Shown one piece after another: positions 25,605 to 33,704 of a stretch of 64,000 nt of DNA. Numbering within the stretch: the first letter of the stretch is position 1; each line of letters opens with the position of its first letter. Made by a program: the position numbers and the translations under genes. The DNA comes from Flavisolibacter longurius (GTDB lineage: Bacteria > Bacteroidota > Bacteroidia > Chitinophagales > Chitinophagaceae). The notes beneath the pieces were generated by a model that searched no databases, was not told where the DNA came from, and saw nothing but the letters and a program-made list of their open reading frames with translations. The stretch covers positions 186,001-250,000 of the forward strand of contig JABUMY010000002.1 in NCBI GenBank assembly GCA_013327885.1, in the 5' to 3' direction.

Positions 25605-25960
25605 TGAGCAATGCTCAATTTTCAATGTTCAATACTCAAATGAGAGAACAGCGCTTCTTACTTTCTCATAGCCCGCTGTTTCAGCGCCTTATTGCGCATT
25701 GGCTAACGCATCTTTATCCTGTAGGAAAGGAATAGCGCAATACAGCGCCTGCAGTAGTTTACCTTATCAGCCGATCGAAACGATTTGCTAGTTGCGGCTT
25801 GTCGTGATGGAAAATCTAAAGAGAAAGACTGTATACAAAATAAAGAAGGAAACCAATAAGAAATGCCTGTTGTGCGCTGGCCCAGGAAAAAGCAGCGGAG
25901 CGTTTGCTTTTTCCTTGAACTTTTGGCTCCACCTTTTCTTTCAAGAGAAAAGGTGGAAAA
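25605..25960 (-). repeat. Composite intergenic repeat, copy 3 (inverted)
   Basis: Read on the plus strand the modules are reversed. The TTCAATGTTCAATACTCAAA tail comes first. CCCGCTGTTTCAGCGCCTTA with GCGCAATACAGCGC (about 25671-25748) follows, then the spacer with TTGTGCGC. The conserved block GGAAAAAGCAGCGGAG to CTTGAACTTTTGGC comes next, and hairpin CCACCTTTTCT/AGAAAAGGTGG (25929-25956) is last. It fills much of the gene-free stretch 25588-26201. The rest contains a GTAGCTTGCAGC-type tandem tract (26160-26195) and no gene. Confidence 0.85.
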
Positions 25961-26201
25961 CAAACCAAAGGGAAACTTGCCTGCATCCAAAGGCCGCCTA
26001 CACTGAAAATCATAGATCCCTCCTTCTTCGGGATAATAAGCAAAAAACATCGCTTTCTCATGTCACATGTTTGCAAACAAGGATGTGCATTGCAATATCG
26101 GCGCCATTATGCAGCCCTTACCGGCAGCGACGGTGCATAAACTCTTTTTTTCATTTAGCGCTTAGCTTGTAGCTTGCAGCCTGTAGCTAACAGCTTATAC
26201 T

Positions 26202-26933
26202 ATGAACTTCAATAACATCTTGTTCCTGGATATAGAAACGGTGTCGCAGGCCGAAACCTACGACCACCTGGACACCGACTGGAAAGAGTTGTGGGACCAC
26301 AAAGCCCGGGCCCTTACCCGTGGCAACGATAGTGAAACCAGTGAAGACGTTTATCCCCGTGCCGGCATTTACGCCGAATTTGGCAAGATCGTTTGTATCT
26401 CCTGCGGCTGCATCATGGGCAGTGGCGAAGAGAAAAAACTTGTCATCAAGTCTTATTTCGGCAATGACGAGAAAAAGCTCTTGACTGATTTTGCCCAAAT
26501 GTTGCAGGGCTGGAGCGGAACAGCCGATAAATTCCTTTGTGCCCACAACGGAAAAGAGTTTGACTATCCCTATCTCTGTCGCCGCATGATTATTAACGGC
26601 ATCGAGATTCCCGAGGCGCTGAAGATCTCCGGACGCAAGCCCTGGGAAGTGCGCCACCTCGATACTATGGAGATGTGGAAATTCGGCGATTACAAAAGCT
26701 ATACATCCCTGAAGCTGCTGGCCAAGGTATTGGGCATTCCTTCGCCCAAAGACGATATCGATGGCAGCATGGTAAACTCCGTGTACTGGATCGAAAAAGA
26801 CCTCGAACGCATTGTGGAATATTGCCAGAAAGACGTGATCACGCTGGCGCAGGTGTTGCTGCGTTTTCATTGCGAACCGCTGATCAAAGCCCCGAATGTT
26901 GAGATCAAAACGCTTCGCAAAGCGGATGTGTAG
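26202..26933 (+). CDS. PolB-like 3'-5' exonuclease, DEDDy type
   Basis: A 243-residue protein. FLDIET (Asp10, Glu12) is ExoI, CAHNGKEFDYPYLCRR is ExoII, and YCQKDVITL near residue 208 is ExoIII with the Tyr-x3-Asp arrangement of the DEDDy class. The set matches the predicted 3'-5' exonuclease family related to the PolB proofreading domain (PF10108). It has no polymerase domain, so it acts as a stand-alone cytosolic nuclease, probably on DNA ends. It is monocistronic. Confidence 0.9.
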   Translation: MNFNNILFLDIETVSQAETYDHLDTDWKELWDHKARALTRGNDSETSEDVYPRAGIYAEFGKIVCISCGCIMGSGEEKKLVIKSYFGNDEKKLLTDFAQMLQGWSGTADKFLCAHNGKEFDYPYLCRRMIINGIEIPEALKISGRKPWEVRHLDTMEMWKFGDYKSYTSLKLLAKVLGIPSPKDDIDGSMVNSVYWIEKDLERIVEYCQKDVITLAQVLLRFHCEPLIKAPNVEIKTLRKADV

Positions 26934-27035
26934 TTCCAATAGGCAATAGGCAACAAGCAATAGACAAGAAGGAAAAGCAAATGCCTGATGCATTTGCTTT
27001 TCGTAAAATAATAGAAGACCAGTTAATATACATAG

Positions 27036-27115
27036 GGCTTGTCAGGCTGCGCTTGTCGAAGCCGGTTTGCTAAGAGCCACACACTTCTACCCTTCGGCAA
27101 GCTCAGGGTGACAAC
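27036..27115. repeat. Pair of inverted TGTCA-CCTGAG-CGAAG repeats
   Basis: GGCTTGTCAGGCTGCGCTTG ending in TCGAAGCC (27037-27064) is inverted relative to CCCTTCGGCAAGCTCAGGGT ending in GACAAC (27090-27114). Both fit a roughly 25-bp core, TTGTCA-CCTGAG-CTTG-CGAAGGG. Related copies sit inside the composite repeat at 41824-41900. It lies between the exonuclease and the RidA operon, in a stretch that also holds an AGGCAATAGGCAACAAGCAA tract at 26940-26970. Confidence 0.65.
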
Positions 27116-27163
27116 GCACCACCGTTCATCAATGAGATTTCGTCTGGTTAAAATGCTGTCTTT

Positions 27164-27171
27164 TATCTTCG
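27164..27171 (+). promoter_or_regulatory. Possible -7 box TATCTTCG upstream of the RidA operon
   Basis: TATCTTCG is one base off TAnnTTTG and lies 48 bp before the RidA ATG. No convincing -33 element is seen, so this is tentative. Confidence 0.35.
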
Positions 27172-27218
27172 TAGAAGAACCTGTTCAATAAGGATTGTAA
27201 AATCAGATCTCGCATTGT

Positions 27219-27611
27219 ATGACCAATCGAACCAACATCAGTTCCGGCGCCATCTGGGAAGACAAAGTCGGCTATTGCCGTGCGGTAAGGGTCGGCGCTC
27301 ATATTGAAGTCAGCGGTACTGTCGCATCAGATGAAAACGGTAACGTTATAGGTGGTAATAACGCCTACGAACAAACGAAATACATTTTACAAAAAATAGA
27401 AAAGGCCCTGCAACAGGCAGGCGCTTCACTGCAGGATGTGGTTCGCACCCGGATGTTTGTCACCGACATCTCCCGCTTTGACGAATACGGAAAGGCCCAC
27501 GGCGAAGTCTTTGCTGCGATCAAACCCTGCACCTCCATGCTGGAAGTAAAAGGGCTGGTAGCCCCCGAATACCTCATTGAAATTGAAGCCACCGCCATCT
27601 TATCAACATGA
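27219..27611 (+). CDS. RidA family enamine/imine deaminase
   Basis: A 130-residue protein of the YjgF/YER057c/UK114 family: WEDKVGYCRAVRVGAHIEVS, GTVASD, the middle DVVRTRMFVTDI with the key Arg, and C-terminal APEYLIEIEATAI carrying the conserved Glu. RidA proteins hydrolyse reactive enamine/imine products of PLP enzymes. The next two genes overlap or abut it (4-bp overlap, then a 2-bp gap), and the third is a PLP aminotransferase, which fits that role. The N-terminus resembles the Rid2-7 subgroups more than archetypal RidA; subgroup assignment is uncertain. Confidence 0.9.
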   Translation: MTNRTNISSGAIWEDKVGYCRAVRVGAHIEVSGTVASDENGNVIGGNNAYEQTKYILQKIEKALQQAGASLQDVVRTRMFVTDISRFDEYGKAHGEVFAAIKPCTSMLEVKGLVAPEYLIEIEATAILST

Positions 27612-27961
27612 ACATAGAAAACCTGCAACAATACTGTCTTTCCAAAAAAGGCGTAACGGAAGAAACACCGTTTGGGCCCGATAACCTGGTATACAAAGTC
27701 GGCGGCAAAATGTTCCTTCTGGCTTCACTCGATACGATTCCCTTGCAGTTCAATGCCAAGTGCGACCCCGAAGAGGCGGTGCTGCTGCGGGACCAATATC
27801 CCGCGGTGCTGCCGGGTTACCACATGAACAAAAAACACTGGAATACCATCATCGTTGATGGCACCGTTGGTGACAAGACCCTGCAGCAATGGATCGATGC
27901 ATCGTACGACCTTGTGTTCCGGTGCTTACCCAAAAAAACAAAAGAAGAAATTTTAGGCTAA
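27608..27961 (+). CDS. MmcQ/YjbR family DNA-binding-fold protein
   Basis: A 117-residue protein. QQYCLSKKGVTEETPFGPDN, VYKVGGKMFLLA, PGYHMNKKHWNTI and ASYDLVFRCLPKK are the conserved blocks of the YjbR/DUF419 family (CyaY-like fold). The molecular role is not established. The start ATG overlaps the RidA stop (ATGA, 27608-27611), showing translational coupling. A second, divergent member of the family is encoded at 58435-58818. Confidence 0.9.
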   Translation: MNIENLQQYCLSKKGVTEETPFGPDNLVYKVGGKMFLLASLDTIPLQFNAKCDPEEAVLLRDQYPAVLPGYHMNKKHWNTIIVDGTVGDKTLQQWIDASYDLVFRCLPKKTKEEILG

Positions 27962-27963
27962 CC

Positions 27964-29103
27964 ATGATCGTTTCTAAACTTCCCGCCGTTGGTACCACGA
28001 TATTTACCACGATGAGCGTACTGGCGGCCCAGCACAATGCCATCAACCTGGGCCAGGGTTTTCCCGATTTCCCGATGAGCGAAGAACTGGTAGCGCTGGC
28101 GGCCGAGGCCATGCAGCAAGGCTTCAACCAGTATACCCACATGAACGGCTATATCCCGCTGCGGGAAAGCATTGCCGAAAAAGCAGATTTTTTGTACGGG
28201 GCAACCATTCATCCCGATACACAGATCACCGTAACTCCCGGTGGCACTTATGCCCTGTACACGGCCCTCACCACCATCCTGCAACCCGGTGATGAAGTGA
28301 TCGTGTTTGAACCGGCGTATGATTGTTATATCCCGGCCATTGAACTGAACGGCGCCAAAGCGGTGGCCATTCAGCTTACCTTCCCCGACTACCGCATCAA
28401 TTGGGCAGAAGTCAAAAAGAACCTCACCGAAAAAACCCGGGCTATCCTGGTTAATTCGCCGCACAATCCCACGGGCAGCGTGCTGACGGCCGAAGACATT
28501 GCACAGTTGCGGGAGGTGGTGAAGGATACCAACATTCTTATCATCTCCGATGAAGTGTACGAGCACCTGATCTTTGATGGCTACCAGCACGAGAGCATTT
28601 TAAAATACCCCGACCTGATGGAGCGGAGCTTTGTGTCGTTTTCGTTTGGAAAAGTCTACAACTGCACCGGCTGGAAGCTGGGTTACAGCATTGCCTCGCC
28701 GGCATTGATGGCTGAGTTCCGGAAGATTCACCAGTATAATGCCTTTAGCTGCGATACCCCCAAGCAGGTGGCGTTGGCCAGTTACCTGAAACGAAAAGAA
28801 GATTACCTGGAGCTGGGTGCCTCCATGCAGCAAAAGCGGGATTATTTTCAAAAAGGTATGGAAGGTACCAAACTCCAACCACTGCCCACCCATGGCAGTT
28901 ATTTCCAGATCTATTCGTACAAAGGCCTGTCAGAAGAAAGCGAAAAGGACTTTGCCATTCATCTTACCAAAGAATACGGCGTAGCCACCATTCCCGTGGC
29001 TGCCTTTTACCAGCAGGAAGTAAACCACCAGGTGTTGCGGTTTTGCTTTTGTAAAAAGGAAGAAACGCTGGATGCGGCGATTGAGCGGCTGCGGAAGGTG
29101 TAA
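27964..29103 (+). CDS. Methionine/kynurenine-type PLP aminotransferase (class I/II)
   Basis: A 379-residue fold-type I aminotransferase. INLGQGFPDFPMSEEL, QYTHMNGYIPLRESI, the VNSPHNPTGSVL motif with the conserved Asn, SDEVYEHLIFDG, and SFGKVYNCTGWKLGY, where the Lys of SFGK should bind PLP. The pattern is that of E. coli YbdL and kynurenine aminotransferases, which transaminate methionine and aromatic amino acids. The ATG at 27964 is chosen because it lies 2 bp after the YjbR stop; a longer frame would overlap that gene. The substrate is inferred from similarity only. Confidence 0.93.
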   Translation: MIVSKLPAVGTTIFTTMSVLAAQHNAINLGQGFPDFPMSEELVALAAEAMQQGFNQYTHMNGYIPLRESIAEKADFLYGATIHPDTQITVTPGGTYALYTALTTILQPGDEVIVFEPAYDCYIPAIELNGAKAVAIQLTFPDYRINWAEVKKNLTEKTRAILVNSPHNPTGSVLTAEDIAQLREVVKDTNILIISDEVYEHLIFDGYQHESILKYPDLMERSFVSFSFGKVYNCTGWKLGYSIASPALMAEFRKIHQYNAFSCDTPKQVALASYLKRKEDYLELGASMQQKRDYFQKGMEGTKLQPLPTHGSYFQIYSYKGLSEESEKDFAIHLTKEYGVATIPVAAFYQQEVNHQVLRFCFCKKEETLDAAIERLRKV

Positions 29104-29133
29104 CGGGCCCCTTTCCTTTCCAGACCTCACAGG

Positions 29134-29178
29134 TTTTGGAGACCTCACAGGTTTCTAAAACCTGTGAGGTCTCCAAAA
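29134..29178. repeat. Perfect 21-bp inverted repeat with 3-nt loop
   Basis: TTTTGGAGACCTCACAGGTT plus T (29134-29154) faces its exact complement (29158-29178) across CTA. An extra direct copy of GACCTCACAGGTTTT precedes it (29123-29137). It lies between the aminotransferase and the glycosyltransferase. No T-run follows, so it is more likely a dispersed palindromic element than a simple terminator. Confidence 0.85.
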
Positions 29179-29231
29179 CGGCTGTACAGAATCCCGCCAA
29201 ACGGCGGTTACTTTGCGCAAAATTTTTTGCT

Positions 29232-30869
29232 GTGCAGCCAACCGTGTTTTCCCGATCGCAGTACATTTTGTTGTTTTCCCTTTTGGCGCTGGTGTATGCC
29301 ATCGGCTTGTTTGTGCCCCTGATGGACAACGACTCGGCCCACCACGCGGTGATTGCCCTGCGTATGTACCTCACCGGCGACTATGTCAGCCTTATTGATC
29401 ACGGCAAAGACTACCTCGACAAACCCCACCTGCACTTTTGGCTGGCAGCCTGGAGCTATTCCATCTTTGGTGTAACGGGTTTTGCTTACAAACTGCCTTC
29501 TTTTCTGTTCACCATCCTGGGAACCTATTCCACCTTTCGGTTAGGAAAAAGCCTGTACAACGCCGAAACGGGACGGCTGGCAGCGTTGATAACGGCTTCG
29601 GCATTTGCCTATATTCTTGCCAACAACGATGTGCGTATGGACGCCATCCTTACGGCTTCCATTATTTTTTCTACCTGGCAACTGGTAGCCTGGGTGCAGC
29701 ACAAAAAAGGGATCAATGCCGTTGGTGCCGCGTTGGGACTGGCACTGGGCTTTTGCACAAAGGGCCACATCGGTGTGGTCATTCCTGCTGCCGGTGTTTT
29801 CTTTTATATTTTGTACCGCAAGGACTGGAAAAGCTTTTACCACCCGCAGTTGCTGCTGATCCTTCTCGCCTTTGCCGTTTTTATTGCGCCGGTGGTGTAC
29901 TGCTACTACCTTCAGTTTGACCTTCATCCTGAAAAACTGATTCGTGGCGAAAGCGGTCGCTCCGGCGTGGAATTTATTTTATGGAAACAAAATTTTGAGC
30001 GTTTCCAGGGTGATTCGTTTGGCGCCGATGGCAAGAACGATTACCTGTTTTTCTTTCACTCTTTTCTCTGGGCCTTTGCGCCCTGGAGTCTCCTGGCCTT
30101 TTTGGCTTTTTTCAGGCGGCTGAAAAGCTTTGCAACCCGGCAGTGGGAATGGCTGACCCTTGCCACCTTTGCCGCCATGCTCTTGCTGATGACCTTTTCG
30201 GGTTTTAAGCTGCCGCATTATCTTACCATTATCTTTCCGGCAACGGCGGTACTCACAGCTGCTTACCTTATGGAAGAGCGGGCCAAAGGAAAAAGCCTGA
30301 AAGGGCTGCTCATCACCCAGGTGGTGCTTTGCACTCTTTGCCTGCTGGTGGCCGGCGCGGTAAACGTGTGGGCCTTCCCGATAGAAGGGGCGTTTGCTAT
30401 TTTTGGGTTTCTTTTTTTACTGGGCTTTGCCGCTTCTTTTTTACTACGACTAAAAGGTCCGCTGCAAAAGCTTGCAGGTGCTTCGGTGGTTACGTCGCTG
30501 TTGGTCTTCTTCCTGCTCAATACCAACTTCTACCCGCAGTTGCTTTCCTACCAGGGCGGCAACGAGCTGGCGTTTGACACCAAAGGCAAGGTGAATCCGG
30601 CGCAGGTTTATTTTATGCCGGGTGTTTACAGTTCTTCGTATAATTTTTATACGTCCACGCTGCGAAACGAATACAGCGATGCAGTGCTGCAAGGGGCCGG
30701 TCCTGTTTGGATACTGACCGACAAAAACCGCCTGCACGAGATCACGCAACCCATTTTGCAAACCTATCAACATGCCGACTACGAGATCACCACGATGCAG
30801 TTGCCGTTTATCAATCCTGCAACAAGGGAAAAAGAACTGAGTGAGATGGTGCTGGCGAGGGTGAAGTAA
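29232..30869 (+). CDS. PMT/ArnT-like membrane glycosyltransferase (GT39/GT83 type)
   Basis: A 545-residue protein from a GTG at 29232 (MQPTVFSRSQYILL). An ATG at 29136 would start inside the palindromic repeat and is rejected. FVPLMDNDSAHHAVIALRMY carries the Asp-x-Asp-like motif of the first periplasmic loop, and YLDKPHLHFWLAAWSYSIFG matches the ArnT/PMT_2 family (Asp-Lys-Pro-Pro-like motif). About ten to twelve hydrophobic segments follow and a C-terminal soluble domain begins around residue 430. It probably transfers a sugar from a polyprenyl-phosphate donor to lipid A or protein at the periplasmic face. The acceptor is unknown. Confidence 0.85.
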   Translation: MQPTVFSRSQYILLFSLLALVYAIGLFVPLMDNDSAHHAVIALRMYLTGDYVSLIDHGKDYLDKPHLHFWLAAWSYSIFGVTGFAYKLPSFLFTILGTYSTFRLGKSLYNAETGRLAALITASAFAYILANNDVRMDAILTASIIFSTWQLVAWVQHKKGINAVGAALGLALGFCTKGHIGVVIPAAGVFFYILYRKDWKSFYHPQLLLILLAFAVFIAPVVYCYYLQFDLHPEKLIRGESGRSGVEFILWKQNFERFQGDSFGADGKNDYLFFFHSFLWAFAPWSLLAFLAFFRRLKSFATRQWEWLTLATFAAMLLLMTFSGFKLPHYLTIIFPATAVLTAAYLMEERAKGKSLKGLLITQVVLCTLCLLVAGAVNVWAFPIEGAFAIFGFLFLLGFAASFLLRLKGPLQKLAGASVVTSLLVFFLLNTNFYPQLLSYQGGNELAFDTKGKVNPAQVYFMPGVYSSSYNFYTSTLRNEYSDAVLQGAGPVWILTDKNRLHEITQPILQTYQHADYEITTMQLPFINPATREKELSEMVLARVK

Positions 30870-30973
30870 GGTGGATATTGGGATACTGGATATTTTTCTA
30901 TGGGAACGGACACATTGCCCATTGCCGATTATCCATTGCCAATTGATTCAAAGGGGCGGCTTACATTTAGGGC

Positions 30974-32077
30974 ATGCAAACAGTTCTGCGGGCCGAAAAA
31001 CTATTTACAGGAGAAGACTGGCTTTACAACCAACAGATCGTTATCGAGGACGGCATTATTCAATCGGTGTCGCCGGATATGGATCTGCCGTTTGTCTCCA
31101 ACAACACGCCTTGTTTTGTAGCGCCGGCCTTTATCGATTTCCAGGTGTATGGCGCTGCGCAAAAACTGTTTTCTGTTTATCCCGAAGCCGAAACCTTGCA
31201 GGTAATGCACGAGGTGTTTTCTGCCGAAGGCACCTGTCTTTTTCAACCCACATTAGCCACCAACAAAATAGAAGTTTTTCAAAAGGCGATTGATGCCGTA
31301 CGCGACTACTGGCAGCAGGGCGGCAAAGGTGTGGCTGGTTTGCACCTTGAAGGCCCTTGGCTCCACCCAACCCGGCGGGGCGCCCATATCGAAAGCATCA
31401 TTCATTCGCCCACGGTAAAAGAAGTGGAAGCTTTGTTGGCCTACGGCGAAGGTGTGATCAAAACCATCACCATTGCACCCGAGGTGTGCAGCGACGAGGT
31501 GCTGCAATTGCTGCTGTCCAGCGATGTGATTCTTTCGGCCGGGCATAGCAACGCTACGTTTGCACAGGCCACCGAAAGTTTTGAGAAAGGCATTCCAACG
31601 GTAACGCACCTGTTCAATGCCATGAGCCCGCTGCACCACCGCGAGCCGGGGTTGGTAGGCGCCGCCTTACAACACGCAAGCGTACTGGCCTCCATTATTC
31701 CGGATGGTCACCACGTGGATTTTGCCGCCATTCGCATTGCCAAAAAACTCATGGGCGACAGCCTGTTTGCCATCACCGATGCGGTAACGGAAACAGTGGA
31801 AGGCCCTTACCAACACCATCTTGTTGGCGATAAATACGAATGCAACGGAACGCTTAGCGGATCGGCCATCAGCATGTATGATGCGTTTTACAACCTGGTG
31901 ATGCAGGTTGAGATAGATGTGGAGGAAGCCTTGCGTATGTGCAGCCTTTACCCGGCAAGGGCCCTGAAGATGGCCCACCTCTATGGTAAAATTGCGCCGG
32001 GATTTGCGGCGCAATTTGTAGTACTGGACAAAAGCCTGAAACTGGTAAACAGCCTTAGCGGGCAACTGGCCGGATAG
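30974..32077 (+). CDS. nagA: N-acetylglucosamine-6-phosphate deacetylase
   Basis: A 367-residue amidohydrolase. VAPAFIDFQVYG is the NagA form of the metal motif (Gln rather than the His-x-His of other amidohydrolases). HLEGPWLHPTRRGAH, SAGHSNATFAQ, the THLFNAMSPLHHREPGLVG signature and FAITDAV with catalytic Asp follow. It removes acetate from GlcNAc-6-phosphate in amino-sugar recycling. No NagB or transporter is adjacent. Its 3' end overlaps the convergent membrane-protein gene by 23 bp. Confidence 0.93.
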   Translation: MQTVLRAEKLFTGEDWLYNQQIVIEDGIIQSVSPDMDLPFVSNNTPCFVAPAFIDFQVYGAAQKLFSVYPEAETLQVMHEVFSAEGTCLFQPTLATNKIEVFQKAIDAVRDYWQQGGKGVAGLHLEGPWLHPTRRGAHIESIIHSPTVKEVEALLAYGEGVIKTITIAPEVCSDEVLQLLLSSDVILSAGHSNATFAQATESFEKGIPTVTHLFNAMSPLHHREPGLVGAALQHASVLASIIPDGHHVDFAAIRIAKKLMGDSLFAITDAVTETVEGPYQHHLVGDKYECNGTLSGSAISMYDAFYNLVMQVEIDVEEALRMCSLYPARALKMAHLYGKIAPGFAAQFVVLDKSLKLVNSLSGQLAG

Positions 32078-32396
32078 TCAGGCCTGCCTTGTTCTTTTTG
32101 AAATAAAGCAGGAACCAGTTGATGGTAAAGGTTGGAATAAAATCCAGGCCCGGCATCAGCTCTTCGAAAAAGCTGAAGGCGCCACCAAAGAATCCTTTTT
32201 TAAAGCCAAACATCTTCCAGAAAATAAGGGCTGAAACCGGCGCCCAGACAATGTCCAGGAACTCACCCAGGATGGGAATGCCAAAGGAGGCATAACCGAT
32301 AAAGTCAAACAGCAGGCAAGCCAAAAGGGAAGGCAGTTGTTGCTGCTTTTCTTCTACCACCACCGCAGGTGTTTTCTTACGAAAAAGTTGCATCAT
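32055..32396 (-). CDS. Small membrane protein of unknown function
   Basis: A 113-residue protein. A charged N-terminus (MMQLFRKKTPAVVVEEKQQQ) is followed by about three hydrophobic segments rich in Phe, Gly and Pro (LLACLLFDFIGYASFGIPIL, VWAPVSALIFWKMFGF, PTFTINWFLLYF). Similar small proteins occur in Chitinophagaceae, but I know of no function. It is convergent with and overlaps nagA by 23 bp. Codon use matches its neighbours. Confidence 0.75.
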   Translation of the reverse strand: MMQLFRKKTPAVVVEEKQQQLPSLLACLLFDFIGYASFGIPILGEFLDIVWAPVSALIFWKMFGFKKGFFGGAFSFFEELMPGLDFIPTFTINWFLLYFKKNKAGLTIRPVAR

Positions 32397-32503
32397 TTTT
32401 TAGCTGGCGGTGCCACTTTACCCCTGCGGGGCCGGCACCATTTTTATTGACGATTCCCGACAGGCAGGCGTTGTATCGCACCAAATTTATTTTGTTAAGA
32501 AAC

Positions 32504-33241
32504 ATGGCGGCAGGCATTCACATCGGCACATCGGGATGGAGCTACAAAGGCTGGAAAGGCCTTTTTTACCCGCAGGGTTTACCCACCACAAAATGGCTGC
32601 AGCACTATGCCGGCTTTTTCGATTCCGCGGAGATCAATGGCAGCTTTTACCGCCTGCCATCGGTAGAAACCGTGGCGAAGTGGAGCCAAACGGTTCCGGA
32701 TGATTTTGTTTTTTGCCCGAAGATGAGCCGCTATCTCACCCACATGAAAAAGCTGCGTGAACCTGAAGACCCGCTCGAACGCTTCTTTACTGTGTTTGAG
32801 CCCATGAAAGCCAAAATGGGACCGGTGCTGGTGCAGCTGCCTTCGCTACTGAAATTTAATAACGACGTTGCCGAACATTTTTACCGCCTGCTGAAATTCA
32901 ACTACCATCCCCATGAATTTGTGCTGGAAGTGCGCCACGAGAGTTGGCTGCAGGTTGACAGTCTTACCCTGCTAACGCAATACGGCATTGGCCTGGTGAT
33001 CTCGCAATCCGGAAATGTATTTCCCTATGCTGAAATGGTAACGGCAAAGAATATTTACCTGCGTTTTCACGGCCCCGAAGAATTGTATGCCTCCCCCTAC
33101 AGCGATGCAATGCTGCAGGCTTATGCAATGAAGATAAAGCAGTGGATGACCGATGGCCACAGCGTATGGGCTTACTTCAACAATGACATCCACGGCTATG
33201 CTCCGGCAGATGCACAGCGACTGGCAGCCCTTGTAAAATAA
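32504..33241 (+). CDS. DUF72 family protein (YecE-like TIM barrel)
   Basis: A 245-residue protein. IHIGTSGWSYKGWKGLFYP at the N-terminus, FFDSAEINGSFYRLPS, and YLRFHGPEELY with YFNNDIHGYAPADA near the end are the conserved DUF72 blocks. The fold is a TIM barrel of unknown activity. The ATG at 32504 is chosen because the family motif starts seven residues later and the longer upstream frame has no similarity. It ends exactly at the terminator at 33241. Confidence 0.93.
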   Translation: MAAGIHIGTSGWSYKGWKGLFYPQGLPTTKWLQHYAGFFDSAEINGSFYRLPSVETVAKWSQTVPDDFVFCPKMSRYLTHMKKLREPEDPLERFFTVFEPMKAKMGPVLVQLPSLLKFNNDVAEHFYRLLKFNYHPHEFVLEVRHESWLQVDSLTLLTQYGIGLVISQSGNVFPYAEMVTAKNIYLRFHGPEELYASPYSDAMLQAYAMKIKQWMTDGHSVWAYFNNDIHGYAPADAQRLAALVK

Positions 33242-33274
33242 AATAGTCATGCAAGCAAGTTGCATGACTATTTT
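33241..33274. terminator. Bidirectional terminator between DUF72 and the acidic-protein gene
   Basis: AAATAGTCATGCAA, 5-nt loop, TTGCATGACTATTT: a perfect 14-bp stem, A-rich on the left and T-rich on the right. It serves the convergent genes ending at 33241 and 33293. Confidence 0.9.
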
Positions 33275-33292
33275 ACAGATCAAGGATACTGA

Positions 33293-33601
33293 TTAAAGCT
33301 CTTCGTCTTCTTCATCCTCGTCCAGGTCATCGTCTGTGTCCAGTACCAGGTCGTCGTCATCCACATCTTCCATGTCGGCGTCATCATCCATCTCGATCTC
33401 GTATTCTTCTTCGTCGCCTTCCAGCTCGTCTTCGTCACCAAGGATCAGGTCATCTTCTTCCCCCAAATCATCATCTTCATCGTCCACGTCATCGTCTTCC
33501 GGAACATAGTGCCCGTTTACGCCTGCCGTGTTTTCAGACAGCAGGTCGTCGATTGTCAGGTCCGAGAGTTCCGGCTCGGTATATTTATTCTCTTTCTTCA
33601 T
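33293..33601 (-). CDS. Highly acidic small protein
   Basis: A 102-residue protein from the ATG at 33601. The first 20 residues are mixed (MKKENKYTEPELSDLTIDDL). The remaining part is dominated by Asp and Glu (DDDVDDEDDDLGEEDDL and similar) and should be disordered with a very low pI. It has no signal peptide or recognised domain. Comparable Asp/Glu-rich proteins are common in Bacteroidota and may act as nucleic-acid mimics or chaperone-like polyanions, but this is speculation. A TTG six codons upstream is a less likely start. Confidence 0.75.
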   Translation of the reverse strand: MKKENKYTEPELSDLTIDDLLSENTAGVNGHYVPEDDDVDDEDDDLGEEDDLILGDEDELEGDEEEYEIEMDDDADMEDVDDDDLVLDTDDDLDEDEEDEEL

Positions 33602-33704
33602 AGCCGTTTTTTTTACCAATACTCAAAAAGCTATGCCAGAAACGCTTTTTAAATCTAATTGATAGACGCTCAAACGCTTAGCTTTTGCTGGTGGAACAGA
33701 CAGG

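Noticed and set aside
25792-26172. Open frame of 126 codons across composite repeat copy 3
   Set aside because: It spans the conserved repeat block and hairpin, its frame is not maintained in other copies, and it has no signal or domain.
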